From NCBI GenBank assembly GCA_964412195.1, contig CAYPNP010000001.1, forward strand, positions 248,001-312,000: a DNA stretch of 64,000 nt, given 5' to 3'. The position numbers and the translations under genes are program-made. The notes under the pieces are model-generated. The model was given only the letters and a program-made list of their open reading frames with translations, made no database searches and was not told the DNA's origin. This document shows positions 25,522 to 34,639 of this stretch, piece after piece. Position 1 is the first letter of the stretch, and every line of letters begins with the position of its first letter. The stretch comes from CAYPNP01 sp964412195. Lineage in GTDB: Bacteria; Acidobacteriota; JAAYUB01.

Positions 25522-25680
25522 ATGAAATCAAAATGCGAGACATGCCGCTGGCGAGCCTACTCCGAACGCAATCCGGAGTCATTCTGGGCCCGGCTCTGGC
25601 GGTGGCACACCCGCTGGTGCCCCGGCTGGAAAGCCTATCAGCGCGAGCTGGCATCCGGCGCCCCGAATCAGGCCGGTTGA
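25522..25680 (+). CDS. 52-aa cysteine- and tryptophan-rich protein
   Basis: ATG 25522 follows GGAGGGG. The product MKSKCETCRW... has a CxxC pair (C5, C8), a later Cys34, and the block ARLWRWHTRWCPGWKAYQ. The layout (CxxC, then RxWRWHTxWCPGWKxY) recalls small uncharacterised proteins I have seen in anaerobes and sulfate reducers, but no role is known to me. The Cys and His residues could bind one metal ion. Confidence 0.7.
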   Translation: MKSKCETCRWRAYSERNPESFWARLWRWHTRWCPGWKAYQRELASGAPNQAG

Positions 25681-25700
25681 CGGCATCCCGGGAGGTCCTC

Positions 25701-26363
25701 ATGTCGGAATCGCCATCCCGCTTTTTCCGCGGCGTCCTGGATCCCATCGATCGCATTTCAGAGATCTTGTTCGGCCTGATCATGGCCCTTACCTTCACCG
25801 GGACGCTCAGTGCCACGACGGCCGGCCGGGCCGAGGTCCGGGAGATGCTCCTCGGCGCCATCGGCTGCAACCTGGCGTGGGGGTTGGTCGACGGCGTCAT
25901 GTACCTGATCGCCTGCCTCGTGGAGCGGGGCCGGAACCTGCAAGCTTACCGCGCAGTGAGCGGGGCCGCCGACCAGGAAGCGGGCCGCCGGGTTATCGCC
26001 GAAAAGTTGCCGCCTGCCGTGGCCTCCATCCTCAGCCCGGAAGAATTGGAATCCATCCGGCAAAGACTGAAGCAGCTGCCCCGTCCGCCCCAGGCGCCCC
26101 GCTTTCAGAAGGACGATTTCCTGGGCGCCATCGCCTGCTTCTTGCTGGTGTTCCTGTCCACCTTCCCGCTGGTGCTGCCTTTCTTCTTCATCCACGACGT
26201 CGGGCGGGCCCTCCGCGCGTCCAACGGGATCGCAATCCTTATGCTGTTCCTGGGCGGGTTCGCCCTGGGGAAATACGCCGGGCACCGCCCCTGGCGGATG
26301 GGGATCAGCATGGTCATCCTCGGAATGGTTCTGGTGGCGGTCACTATCGCCTTGGGCGGCTGA
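25701..26363 (+). CDS. VIT1/CCC1-like membrane protein
   Basis: A 220-aa protein. ATG 25701 follows GGGAGG. Membrane segments lie at about residues 22-42, 55-75, 145-165, 172-190 and 198-218. The first block, FGLIMALTFTGTLSATTAG, followed by IGCNLAWGLVDGVMYL, resembles the VIT1/CCC1 iron and manganese transporter family. The central cytoplasmic loop (about residues 80-135) is helical and lacks an obvious ferritin-like metal site. Transport activity is inferred only from this resemblance. Confidence 0.65.
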   Translation: MSESPSRFFRGVLDPIDRISEILFGLIMALTFTGTLSATTAGRAEVREMLLGAIGCNLAWGLVDGVMYLIACLVERGRNLQAYRAVSGAADQEAGRRVIAEKLPPAVASILSPEELESIRQRLKQLPRPPQAPRFQKDDFLGAIACFLLVFLSTFPLVLPFFFIHDVGRALRASNGIAILMLFLGGFALGKYAGHRPWRMGISMVILGMVLVAVTIALGG

Positions 26364-26396
26364 GGACAACGAATCCGGGCTGATTTCAATCGGTAA

Positions 26397-29300
26397 TCAA
26401 GAAGATCCTTTGGCGATGGCGGCGCCCGCCTTGCGGGCCAGCAGGGCGAAGCCGCGCTTGGACGCCTCCTTCTGCAGGGCCTGGAGGCGGCGGGCGCCGG
26501 CGGCCTTGTCGCCGGAGGCGATCTCGATCCGGCCGAGCGCCAGGCTGGCCTCCATCCCGATGAGCACGAGGCCAGACTTTCCCGCGTCGGCGAGCAGGGC
26601 CTCGAGCTGGCGCCGGGCGGCGGGGGCCCGGCCGGAGGCGGCTGCGGCCTCCGCCTCGGCGATGGCGAAGCGGGCGCGGCTGTCCCGGTCGGAGTTATCC
26701 TTCTGGAGGGGGCGCCCCTCGGCCAGGCACGCCTCGGCGCGGACCGGCTGGTTCTGGGCCAGGCAGGCCCGCGCCGCCAGGGCCAGAGCCGCCGACGCGC
26801 CGCTGGCCGAGTCCTGCTGCCGGAATGCCCCGGCGGCCAGGCGGGCCTGGACCTCGGCTTCGCCGGTCTTGCGCTCCTCCAACGACACGCCGGCCAGGGC
26901 GAGGCGGGAGTAAGCCAGGTCGACTGTCTCGCTGATGGCGGTGCGGATGGACAGCGCCTCTTCGTGATTGCGCCGTGCGGCGGCGTAGTCCCCTTCGGCC
27001 AGGAAGACTTCGCCCAGGTCGAACAGAGACTGCGCCTCCTGACTCTTGTTGGAGGTCTCTCGCCCCAGGGCCAGGGCCTGCTGGTAGTGGGCCTTGGCAG
27101 CGGCCAGCTGTCCGCGGGCCATCTCCACGGCGCCCAGGTTTCCGAGGGCCATGGCCATGCCCGGCTTGTCCCCGATGGCCCGACGGATGACCAGCGACTC
27201 CTCGAACATGCGGGCGGCCGAATCCAGGTCGCCCTGGTCGAAGTAGATGGTGGCGAGGTTGCTGAGGGTGAGCGCCTCGCCGCTGCGGGAGCCGGTCTCG
27301 CGGTAGAGGGCCAGGGCCTGTTCGTACATCCGCCGGGCGCCGGCGGCGTCCCCCTGGGCGTTGGCGATGTTGGCCATGTTGTTCAGGCCGGTCGCGATCC
27401 CCGACTTGTCGTCGATTTCCCGCAGGATGGCCAGGGACTCCTGGTACTTCTTCATGGCCCCGGCGGCATCCCCCTCGCTCCGCAGGAGGATGGCGAGATT
27501 GCCCAACGAGGTGGCGACGCCGCCCAGGTTGCCGATTTCCCGGCTGATCCGGAGGGATTCCTCGAACATCTGCCGGGCGCTCTTCCGGTCGCCCATGTTG
27601 AACTGGATGATCCCGAGGAGCTTCAGGGCCTGGGCCTGGCCGGACCGGTCGCCGGTGGCGGCGAAAATGTCCCGGGCGGCGGAGGCGGCTTCCCGCGCGG
27701 GTTGCAGCCGACCGGTCTCCTGAAGCGCCGACGCCTCGAGGAGCCGGCCCCGCGCTACCAGCAGGCGGGCGCCGGCACCGGTGCCCCGGGCCACCGCCCG
27801 CCCGGCCGCCTGCAGTTGGAGCGGGTAATCGGCCAGGCTCCCCGCGGCGGCCGCTTCGACCAGGTCGATGCGCGGGTCCGCGGCCGCCGGCCCGGCCAGC
27901 TTGCGCAGGCGGGCCACCGTGGCCAGCGCGTCCTGGCCCTGGCCGGCGGACACCTGGACGGAACCCAGCCGCAGCCCGTAATCCGCATTGTCGGGATAAA
28001 AGGTCCAGAGGGTCCGGTACAGTTCCATGGCCTTGGGCCACCGGCTGCAGGTTTCCTCGGAGTGGGCCTCGATCAGGAGGCGCTGCTCACGGTCGAGCGC
28101 CCCCGAAAGGTCGACCGCCTTCTTGGCCGCCGCCTGCGCCCGGGCGTCGTAACCCAGGGCGGCCCAGGCCTCGGACAGCGCGGCATGGATGACCGGCTGG
28201 TCCGGCTCCCGCGCTGCGGCTTGCTCGAGCAGCTCCTTTGCGCCCAGCGCGTCGAAGCGGCGGAGGCGCGCCAGCCCCTCGGCGTAGAGCCGGACCGCCT
28301 CCGGATCGGAGGGGAGCGCCGCCTGGACCGCTTCGCGCTGGGCCGGCGTCGCCCCGGTGAGGTCGAGCCGCATGCGGAGCTGCTCGCCGGCGCGCCCCAC
28401 CAGATCGAAGAGATCGGACTCAGCGCCCTCCTCGCGGAAGGAGGCAACGGTTTCGCCCGACGCGGCATCCTGTACGCGGAGGTCCATCCGGATCTTGCCC
28501 CCGCCCGTGGCGCCGATCGTGAGGTAGGAGCCGAAGACCACCAGGTCGGTGCCGAGGTTGGCGCGGACACGCTGGAGGGTGTCCGGCGCCAGGGTGTCCG
28601 GCTCGCCCAGCGACAGCTCCACGGCCGTCCGGGCGACGTTTTCGCCGGCGATGAGCCGGAGCTGGCCGGCCGCCGCCAGTTCGGTCCGGAACATCTCCGC
28701 CAGGGCGGTGGACAGCCACTCCGCCTCCGGGCGGCGGGACAGGTTCCGGAAGGCGAACACCGCCACGGCGCGGCGCCCGGTTGCGGCGGGCTCGGGACGC
28801 GGGGGTGGAGTCGGGCGCGGTCCCAGCAGTTTCCAGCCGGCGACGGCCAATCCGGCCACCACCACCAGCCCGGCGGCGGCGAGCAGCCATGGGCGCGGCC
28901 GCTTCCAAGGGATTGTCGGCGCGGCCCTGATCATGGTGCTCTCGGCCGACCGCCACTCGAAAGATTTTTCCTCCCCAGTGAGGGCCACGGCGACGTCTCG
29001 CGCCGACGGGAAGCGGTCGGCCGGATTGCGGGCCAGGCAGCGCAGGATGACAGCCTCCCAGCGGGGGTCGATGTCGGGCAGGTGGTCCCGCGGCGGCGTC
29101 GGCGGCTCGCGCAGCCGCTTGAGGGCGGAGGCCAGCGGCGTGTCGGCCTCGTAGGGCCACGCCCCCGTGAGCATCCGGTAGAGTGCCACGCCGAGGGCGA
29201 AAATGTCGGCCGCGGCGGTGACCCGGCCGCCCTCCACCTGCTCCGGCGCCATGTACGTTGGCGTGCCGGCGATGTGGCCGGTCACGGACAGGGAGTCGGT

Positions 29301-30215
29301 CAGGCTCTCCCCCTCCACCAGCGTGCGGGCGAGGCCGAAATCCGTGATCACGGCCCGCTCGGCGCCGCCCGGCTGTCTCGGGGGGACGAGGATCACGTTG
29401 CCCGTCTTGAAGTCCCGGTGCACGACGCCGGCCCGGTGGGCGGCGTCCAGGGCCTGGGCCAGCTGGACGACGATCGGCAGCACCTCCGCGGTTCCCATCC
29501 GCTTGAGCCGCTGCAGGCGCTCGGCCAGGGTTTCGCCGCGCAGCAGCTCCATGGTCAGGAAGGGGATGCCGGGGGCCTCCGGGCCGGCTTCCGCCGGAGG
29601 ACGGTGAAGGCTCAGGTCAAAGATCCGGCAGACGTTGGGGTGGGTGACTTTGCGGGCCAGCTGGATCTCCCGCTTGAAGCGGGCAGTGGTCCGGTCTTCG
29701 CGGGAGACGTCGGTGCGGATGGCCTTCAGGGCGACCCGTTCGTGGAGCTCCAGGTCCTCCACTTCGTACACCTCGCCCATGCCGCCCCGGCCGATGAAGC
29801 GGATGACGCGGTAGCGCTCGGCGACGGTCTCGCCCGGCAGGAAGACGGGCAGCGGAGCCTCCCGGCTGATGGAAGAAGGCGCGCTGACCGAGGACAGGCT
29901 GACGGGCGGTTTGGGCATGCCCGCCGGTTGCGCGGCCAGGGGAAGGGTGACGGCTTCGAACGGATCGGGCGGCGGCGCTGGCGTTTCGGGGTGGGTGGCG
30001 TCCGGGGCGGGGGGCGGGGCGGGCATTCCCACGGGAAGGGATTCTCCGGCGAAGAGGCCGGGCCAGAGGACGGAGGCGGGCTGCCAAGCCGCCAGTCCCG
30101 CCCGCCAGCAGAATGTCGCCGGCTGCAGCCGGTTGTCCCGCACCAGCCGGCCCAGTTCGGCTTCCTCGAACGGCCCGACGACCCGCGCGTGCTCCAGGAT
30201 GTAAATTCCGGCCAT
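26397..30215 (-). CDS. GYF-domain Ser/Thr protein kinase with C-terminal TPR repeats
   Basis: A 1272-aa protein. An N-terminal GYF_2 domain (about residues 3-52, YILEHARVVGPFEEAELGRL) and a Pro-rich linker precede a PknB-type kinase at about 135-415: glycine loop GRGGMGEV, Lys164, catalytic HRDFKTGN (D268), DFG at 292-294 and GTPTYMAPEQ. A single membrane span lies at about 443-463. The outer part begins with an FlgO/TolB-like segment (VAVFAFRNLSRRPEAEWLST) and ends in about twelve tetratricopeptide repeats (about 640-1250, many with GNLA/NNMA patches). It is a membrane receptor-type kinase; the TPRs would sense a protein partner outside. Such proteins abound in Acidobacteriota and Myxococcota. 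Confidence 0.9.
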   Translation of the reverse strand: MAGIYILEHARVVGPFEEAELGRLVRDNRLQPATFCWRAGLAAWQPASVLWPGLFAGESLPVGMPAPPPAPDATHPETPAPPPDPFEAVTLPLAAQPAGMPKPPVSLSSVSAPSSISREAPLPVFLPGETVAERYRVIRFIGRGGMGEVYEVEDLELHERVALKAIRTDVSREDRTTARFKREIQLARKVTHPNVCRIFDLSLHRPPAEAGPEAPGIPFLTMELLRGETLAERLQRLKRMGTAEVLPIVVQLAQALDAAHRAGVVHRDFKTGNVILVPPRQPGGAERAVITDFGLARTLVEGESLTDSLSVTGHIAGTPTYMAPEQVEGGRVTAAADIFALGVALYRMLTGAWPYEADTPLASALKRLREPPTPPRDHLPDIDPRWEAVILRCLARNPADRFPSARDVAVALTGEEKSFEWRSAESTMIRAAPTIPWKRPRPWLLAAAGLVVVAGLAVAGWKLLGPRPTPPPRPEPAATGRRAVAVFAFRNLSRRPEAEWLSTALAEMFRTELAAAGQLRLIAGENVARTAVELSLGEPDTLAPDTLQRVRANLGTDLVVFGSYLTIGATGGGKIRMDLRVQDAASGETVASFREEGAESDLFDLVGRAGEQLRMRLDLTGATPAQREAVQAALPSDPEAVRLYAEGLARLRRFDALGAKELLEQAAAREPDQPVIHAALSEAWAALGYDARAQAAAKKAVDLSGALDREQRLLIEAHSEETCSRWPKAMELYRTLWTFYPDNADYGLRLGSVQVSAGQGQDALATVARLRKLAGPAAADPRIDLVEAAAAGSLADYPLQLQAAGRAVARGTGAGARLLVARGRLLEASALQETGRLQPAREAASAARDIFAATGDRSGQAQALKLLGIIQFNMGDRKSARQMFEESLRISREIGNLGGVATSLGNLAILLRSEGDAAGAMKKYQESLAILREIDDKSGIATGLNNMANIANAQGDAAGARRMYEQALALYRETGSRSGEALTLSNLATIYFDQGDLDSAARMFEESLVIRRAIGDKPGMAMALGNLGAVEMARGQLAAAKAHYQQALALGRETSNKSQEAQSLFDLGEVFLAEGDYAAARRNHEEALSIRTAISETVDLAYSRLALAGVSLEERKTGEAEVQARLAAGAFRQQDSASGASAALALAARACLAQNQPVRAEACLAEGRPLQKDNSDRDSRARFAIAEAEAAAASGRAPAARRQLEALLADAGKSGLVLIGMEASLALGRIEIASGDKAAGARRLQALQKEASKRGFALLARKAGAAIAKGSS

Positions 30216-30245
30216 CGCTCCCGCTCCCAGGCTCTCCGGCCGTCA

Positions 30246-30283
30246 AACAAAAAGGGGATCGGACCCGGCGGGACCGATCCCCT
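30246..30283 (-). terminator. Terminator of the DUF4412 gene
   Basis: AGGGGATCGG (30253-30262) and CCGATCCCCT (30274-30283) form a perfect 10-bp stem; on the minus strand the stem is followed by TTTTGTTTG. It separates the DUF4412 gene from the kinase gene that starts 30 bases further on. Confidence 0.85.
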
Positions 30284-30304
30284 GAAAATCCGCCTGCCGC
30301 CGGA

Positions 30305-31033
30305 TCACTGCTGGGACATGAGTTTCTGGAAGTCCATGGGCACTTCCTTGTAGCCGGCGGGAGGGGCGAACTTGTCGGCAGGAATCGATGCGTTGGGCTC
30401 GAACTTGACCAGCTTGGTCACGGAGTGGGTCTTGGTCCCCATGACGTCCCCGGTCATCTCCTGCTCGACGGCGAAGCCGCCGCCCAGGGTGCGCATCTTC
30501 TCCATCATCTCCTTCATGGCCGGGCTGTAGGCCACCATCTCGGTGCTCATCGAGTAGTACTTCTCGTAGGGCATCTTGATGTCGGTGGTGACCCACATCT
30601 TGATGTTCATGTTCATGAACCCGCTCAGGGTCATGAGCACGCCCTCGCAGTTGTAGCCGCCGATCTGCTTCCGTTCGCCGGTCTTCTGGACGTTGGTCTG
30701 GAACTGGAACGCGGCCATCATCTTTTCCATTTCCGGCGGGAACTTGAACGGGAGGGGCGACACGGAGTAGCTCTGCTTGGCCTTGTTGATGAAATAGAGC
30801 TTCTTCTCGTCCATCCGGATGATCACGCTCATGGTCGACTCGGAGTTCTCCGAGGTCATCCGGTCGGTCTCCATCCAGATCTTCTGCACGGCGTCCTTCG
30901 CCGGCTGGGTCTTGCCCATGATGGTGAAGGCATCGGTGTGCATGTTCTGTTCGATGTAGATGCCGGCCTGGGCGAAGGGCACGGCGGCCAGCAGGAACAC
31001 AAGGGCCAACACAACTTTCAACGCGTATCGCAT
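30305..31033 (-). CDS. Exported DUF4412-like protein
   Basis: A 242-aa protein with a clear signal peptide (MRYALKVVLALVFLLAAVPF, cleavage near AQA at 23). The mature part is beta-rich, starts GIYIEQNMHTDAF and has Met-rich segments (EKMMAAFQFQ, MKEMMEKMRT), as in DUF4412/LolA-fold-like periplasmic proteins of Acidobacteriota. The fold suggests lipid or hydrophobic ligand binding. The role is unknown. A ribosome site GGAGGACC precedes ATG 31033. Confidence 0.7.
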   Translation of the reverse strand: MRYALKVVLALVFLLAAVPFAQAGIYIEQNMHTDAFTIMGKTQPAKDAVQKIWMETDRMTSENSESTMSVIIRMDEKKLYFINKAKQSYSVSPLPFKFPPEMEKMMAAFQFQTNVQKTGERKQIGGYNCEGVLMTLSGFMNMNIKMWVTTDIKMPYEKYYSMSTEMVAYSPAMKEMMEKMRTLGGGFAVEQEMTGDVMGTKTHSVTKLVKFEPNASIPADKFAPPAGYKEVPMDFQKLMSQQ

Positions 31034-31193
31034 GGGTCCTCCTGTGAATGGTTCTGATGAAACCGTCGCGGGTCATTCCGCTGTGAAGGTAATGTAACAG
31101 AATCGACCTGGCAATTCCAGACAAAACATTTGTCGGGCCGGGGCCGGCCGCGGTACCATACCGCCTCGACACCATGGCTTTGGGGGCGATGCG

Positions 31194-31817
31194 ATGACGG
31201 ACAAATCCCGGCGCGTTCTCTGGCGGCAGACGGTTCGGCGTTCCTTTTTCTCCGGACTGCTGGTGGTGGTGCCCGTGGCGGTCACGGTCTACATCCTGCT
31301 GGTGCTGTTCCGGACCGCCGACAACCTCCTCCAGCCGCTGCTCACGCAGGCGTTCCGGCGGTACATCCCGGGGATGGGCATCCTGGCCACGCTGGCGCTG
31401 GTCTTCGGCGTGGGATTGGTCACCCAGAACCTGATCGCCCAGCGCCTCCTCCGCTTCGGCGACCGCATCCTGGCCCAGTTGCCGCTGGCCGGCGCGATCT
31501 ACGGGGCGATCAAGCAGATCCTGTCGTCCTTCGCCCGGCCGGAGGAAGAGCGGCCCAAGCAGGTGGTCCTGGTGCCCTACCCGTCGGAGGGGCTGTGGGC
31601 GTTCGGCTTCCTCAACGGCGAGTCCATGCTGGAGGACGGCCGGCGGATGGGCCTGGTGCTGATCCTCAACTCCATCAACCCCACCACCGGGCTCCTGACG
31701 ATGCTGCCCCTGGAAAAAATCCGCCGGGTGGAGCTGTCGGTGGAACAGGCGATGAAGCTCGTCATCTCCGGCGGCCTGGTTGCCCCCTCCCGCCTCACCA
31801 CCCAGCCGCTGGAATAA
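31194..31817 (+). CDS. DUF502 family membrane protein
   Basis: A 207-aa protein of the COG2928 (DUF502) family. Two N-terminal membrane spans (about residues 18-42 and 60-78) and the family blocks GLLVVVPVAVTVYIL, LPLAGAIYGAIKQIL and NPTTGLLTMLPLEKI are visible. Family members are widespread; a plant homologue (COV) affects vascular patterning, but the bacterial function is unknown. ATG 31194 is chosen because the family N-terminus starts about here. Confidence 0.85.
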   Translation: MTDKSRRVLWRQTVRRSFFSGLLVVVPVAVTVYILLVLFRTADNLLQPLLTQAFRRYIPGMGILATLALVFGVGLVTQNLIAQRLLRFGDRILAQLPLAGAIYGAIKQILSSFARPEEERPKQVVLVPYPSEGLWAFGFLNGESMLEDGRRMGLVLILNSINPTTGLLTMLPLEKIRRVELSVEQAMKLVISGGLVAPSRLTTQPLE

Positions 31818-31822
31818 AAATT

Positions 31823-32043
31823 CACCACAGAGTCACAGAGTACACGGGGCAATCCGCAGACATTGGTTAATGTTCATTGATTAATTGCGATTGGTTAGAT
31901 CCGAACAGGGATATGAACGCATTCCCTGACACTCCGCAATCCTCAGAAATAACAAATAACAATTATCCAATATCCAATAACCAATGTCTGCGGATTGCTC
32001 AGCTTTCGGTGGATCGCTCCGCGTCCTCTGTGCCTCTGTGGTG
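31823..32043. repeat. Long palindromic intergenic element
   Basis: The left end carries CACCACAGAG and the right end CTCTGTGGTG. Inside, GGCAATCCGCAGACATTGGT near 31858 is inverted near 31980-32003. The left arm shows CACAGAG, CACAGAG and a degenerate third unit with 8- and 9-base steps. The AT-rich centre has several TTGGTTA/TAACCAA copies. It fills the gap between the convergent DUF502 and lepA genes. Confidence 0.85.
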
Positions 32044-32047
32044 AGGT

Positions 32048-33850
32048 TTAATCGTTCTTGATGTCGAGGATCGCCAGGAAGGCGTCCTGCGGGATCTCCA
32101 CCCGCCCCACCCGCTTCATCCGCTTCTTGCCCTCGCGCTGCTTTTCCAGCAGCTTTTTCTTGCGGGTGATGTCGCCGCCGTAGCACTTGGCCAGGACGTT
32201 CTTGCGCATCGGCTTGACGGTGGAGCGGGCGATGACCCGGCTGCCCACCGCCGCCTGAATGGCCACCTCGAACATCTGGCGGGGGATGACCTCCTTCATG
32301 CGGCTCACGAGGGCCTGGCCGCGGCGGAAGGCCAGCTCGCGGTGGACGATGGCGGAGAGGGCGTCCACCGGTTCGGTGTTGACCAGGATGTCCAGCTTGA
32401 CCAGGTCGGCGGCCCGGTAGCCGGCGAACTGATAGTCCATGGAGGCGTAGCCGCGGCTGCCCGATTTGAGGCGGTCGTAGAAGTCCACCACGATCTCGTT
32501 CAGCGGCAAGTCGTAGGTCAGCATGACCCGCTTTTCGCCGATGTAGTCGAAGCCCTTCTGCGTGCCCCGCTTCTCCTCCAGCAGCTTGAGGATGTTGCCG
32601 AGGTACTCGTCCGGCGTCATGATGACCGTGGTGTAGATCGGCTCCTCGATGGCGGCGATGTCGTCGGGCAGGTGGGCCGGGTTCTCCACGAAGACCACCT
32701 CGCCGGATCGCTGCACCACGCGGTAGCGGACGCTGGGCGCGGTGGTGATGAGGTCAAGCTCGAACTCCCGCTCCAGGCGGTTCTGAACGATGTCCATGTG
32801 CAGTAGGCCGAGGAAGCCGCAGCGGAAGCCGAAGCCGAGGGCGGTGGAGGTCTCCGGCTCGAAGTGGAACGCGCTGTCGTTGAGCTGGAGTTTGCGCAGG
32901 GCGTCCTTGAGGTCGGCGTACTGGTCGTTGAGGACGGGGTACAGCCCGCAGAAGACCACGGGCTTCAGCTCCTGGAAGCCGGGCAGGGGCTCTCCCGCCG
33001 GCCGGCCGGCCTCGGTCACGGTGTCGCCGACGCGGGCGTCGTCCAGGTCCTTGATGTTGGCCATGATGAAGCCGACTTCGCCCGCGGCGAGCCGTTCCAC
33101 CATCTGGAACTTCGGGGTGATGACGCCCACCTCGAGGACCTCGTAGTCCTTCCCGGTGCTCATCAGCCGGATCCGGAGGCCGCGCCGGAGCGTGCCATTC
33201 ACCACCCGCACCAGGGTCACAACGCCCCGGTAGGTGTCGTACCAGGAGTCGAAGATCAGGGCCTGCAGGGGGCCGTCAGGATCGCCCTCCGGCGGGGGGA
33301 CCCGCTGGATGACCGCCTCGAGGATCTCCCGCACGCCGCGTCCCTCCTTGGCCGAGGTGGAGAGGCAGTCTTCCTTCTTCAGGCCGATGACCTGCTCCAC
33401 CTGGAGGGCTGTCCGCTCTGCGTCGGCGCCGGGCAGGTCGATCTTGTTCAGGACCGGGATCAGCTCCAGGTCGTTCTCCAGGGCGAGGTAGGTGTTGGCC
33501 ACGGTCTGGGCTTCCACGCCCTGCGAGGCGTCCACCACGAGGATGGCCCCCTCGCAGGCGGCCAGTGAACGGGAGACTTCGTAGGTGAAATCCACATGCC
33601 CCGGCGTGTCGATGAGGTTGAACTGGTACTCCCGGCCGGAGAGGCTGGCGTAGCGCAGGCGGACGGCGTGGGCCTTGATGGTGATGCCCCGCTCGCGCTC
33701 CAGGTCCATGTCGTCCAGCACCTGGGCGGCCATCTCCCGGTCGCTCAGCGCGCCGGTCATCTCCAGGATGCGGTCGGCCAGGGTGGATTTCCCGTGGTCG
33801 ATGTGGGCGATGATGGAGAAATTGCGGATGTGTTCCAGTTTCTGTTTCAT
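32048..33850 (-). CDS. lepA: Elongation factor 4 (LepA)
   Basis: A 600-aa translational GTPase. G1 AHIDHGKST, G3 DTPGHVDF and G4 NKIDLP are visible, followed by domains II, III and V and the LepA-specific C-terminal domain (for example GSRVIARSTVKPMRKNVLAK). LepA back-translocates or remodels stalled ribosomes. I start at ATG 33850 (MKQKLEHIRNFSIIAH), giving the usual length of about 600 aa; the frame continues upstream through repeats without a credible start. Confidence 0.97.
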   Translation of the reverse strand: MKQKLEHIRNFSIIAHIDHGKSTLADRILEMTGALSDREMAAQVLDDMDLERERGITIKAHAVRLRYASLSGREYQFNLIDTPGHVDFTYEVSRSLAACEGAILVVDASQGVEAQTVANTYLALENDLELIPVLNKIDLPGADAERTALQVEQVIGLKKEDCLSTSAKEGRGVREILEAVIQRVPPPEGDPDGPLQALIFDSWYDTYRGVVTLVRVVNGTLRRGLRIRLMSTGKDYEVLEVGVITPKFQMVERLAAGEVGFIMANIKDLDDARVGDTVTEAGRPAGEPLPGFQELKPVVFCGLYPVLNDQYADLKDALRKLQLNDSAFHFEPETSTALGFGFRCGFLGLLHMDIVQNRLEREFELDLITTAPSVRYRVVQRSGEVVFVENPAHLPDDIAAIEEPIYTTVIMTPDEYLGNILKLLEEKRGTQKGFDYIGEKRVMLTYDLPLNEIVVDFYDRLKSGSRGYASMDYQFAGYRAADLVKLDILVNTEPVDALSAIVHRELAFRRGQALVSRMKEVIPRQMFEVAIQAAVGSRVIARSTVKPMRKNVLAKCYGGDITRKKKLLEKQREGKKRMKRVGRVEIPQDAFLAILDIKND

Positions 33851-34639
33851 ATCGTCCGGCCGGTGTCCTTCGGAAAACCGCATACCATAGCAGAGATTCG
33901 CCTGCAAAACAACTGTGAGTTCCGATTCGGACGGGTATCCCGGACAGAGCTTCCTCCGAATCAGGACAGCCAATGAAATCCGGATAAATCTGGACAGCCA
34001 GCGGGAACGGGACAACGGAATCGCGGCAGTCAGCGGTGACGAGAGAACTTGAGAGAACTTGGACACCCATGCCCTGTACTCCTGGACTTGGACATCCATG
34101 CACTTCCTGTCTGAGACTGCAGAAACTTGGACACCCATGCACTCCCCCCAACCCCTTGAACTCCGAACTCGTACACCCATACACTTCCCCCCCCCCCGAA
34201 CCTCGTGGAAAAGGATGTCGTGTACTTTGAACGGTGAACACGGATATTGAACTCGGACGCCCATGAAATTGACCGACCAAGCAGTTTGACTCCTTGTGAA
34301 GTTGGACACCCACGAATCTCCCACGAATCTGGACATCCACGCTCTGCACGGACTTCATGATCCAATTACGATTCCGGGTACGATTACATCTGCGAGTACG
34401 ATCGGATTCGATGAGTGGCATCAGCCGTCGATTTGGGGCGCAAGGGAAAATGCTCCGAGGCACGCAGCCGGCGGTGGGAACAGCTGTCTTATTTAAGTTG
34501 GAATCGGCATCGGCATGGGTATCGGGATCGAGGCCGACTCTGGAATCGATGGCGATACCGATCCCGATACCGACCCTGATGGAAACGGGGGACTATTTCC
34601 GAGTCAGCACGAGCACGATCGATCATCCGCCAGGGAAGG
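33851..34639. repeat. Gene-free 789-base spacer with GGACACCCA repeat array
   Basis: No credible gene is present. A 16-base degenerate unit close to AACTTGGACACCCATG occurs in the same orientation at 34056, 34085, 34124, 34166, 34250, 34299 and 34326, with spacings of 27 to 84 bases. Two weaker relatives (TCTGGACAGCCAG and similar) lie near 33960-33999. From about 34365 to 34620 there are degenerate ATCGGC/CGATAC hexamers. The unit core GGACACCCA is the reverse complement of the motif around the transposase gene at 40.6-41.7 kb. Confidence 0.8.

Noticed and set aside
34056..34341. CRISPR-like array upstream of lepA
   Set aside because: Units are degenerate, spacings vary from 27 to 84 bases and there are no cas genes; similar arrays occur in the opposite orientation at 44.6 kb.
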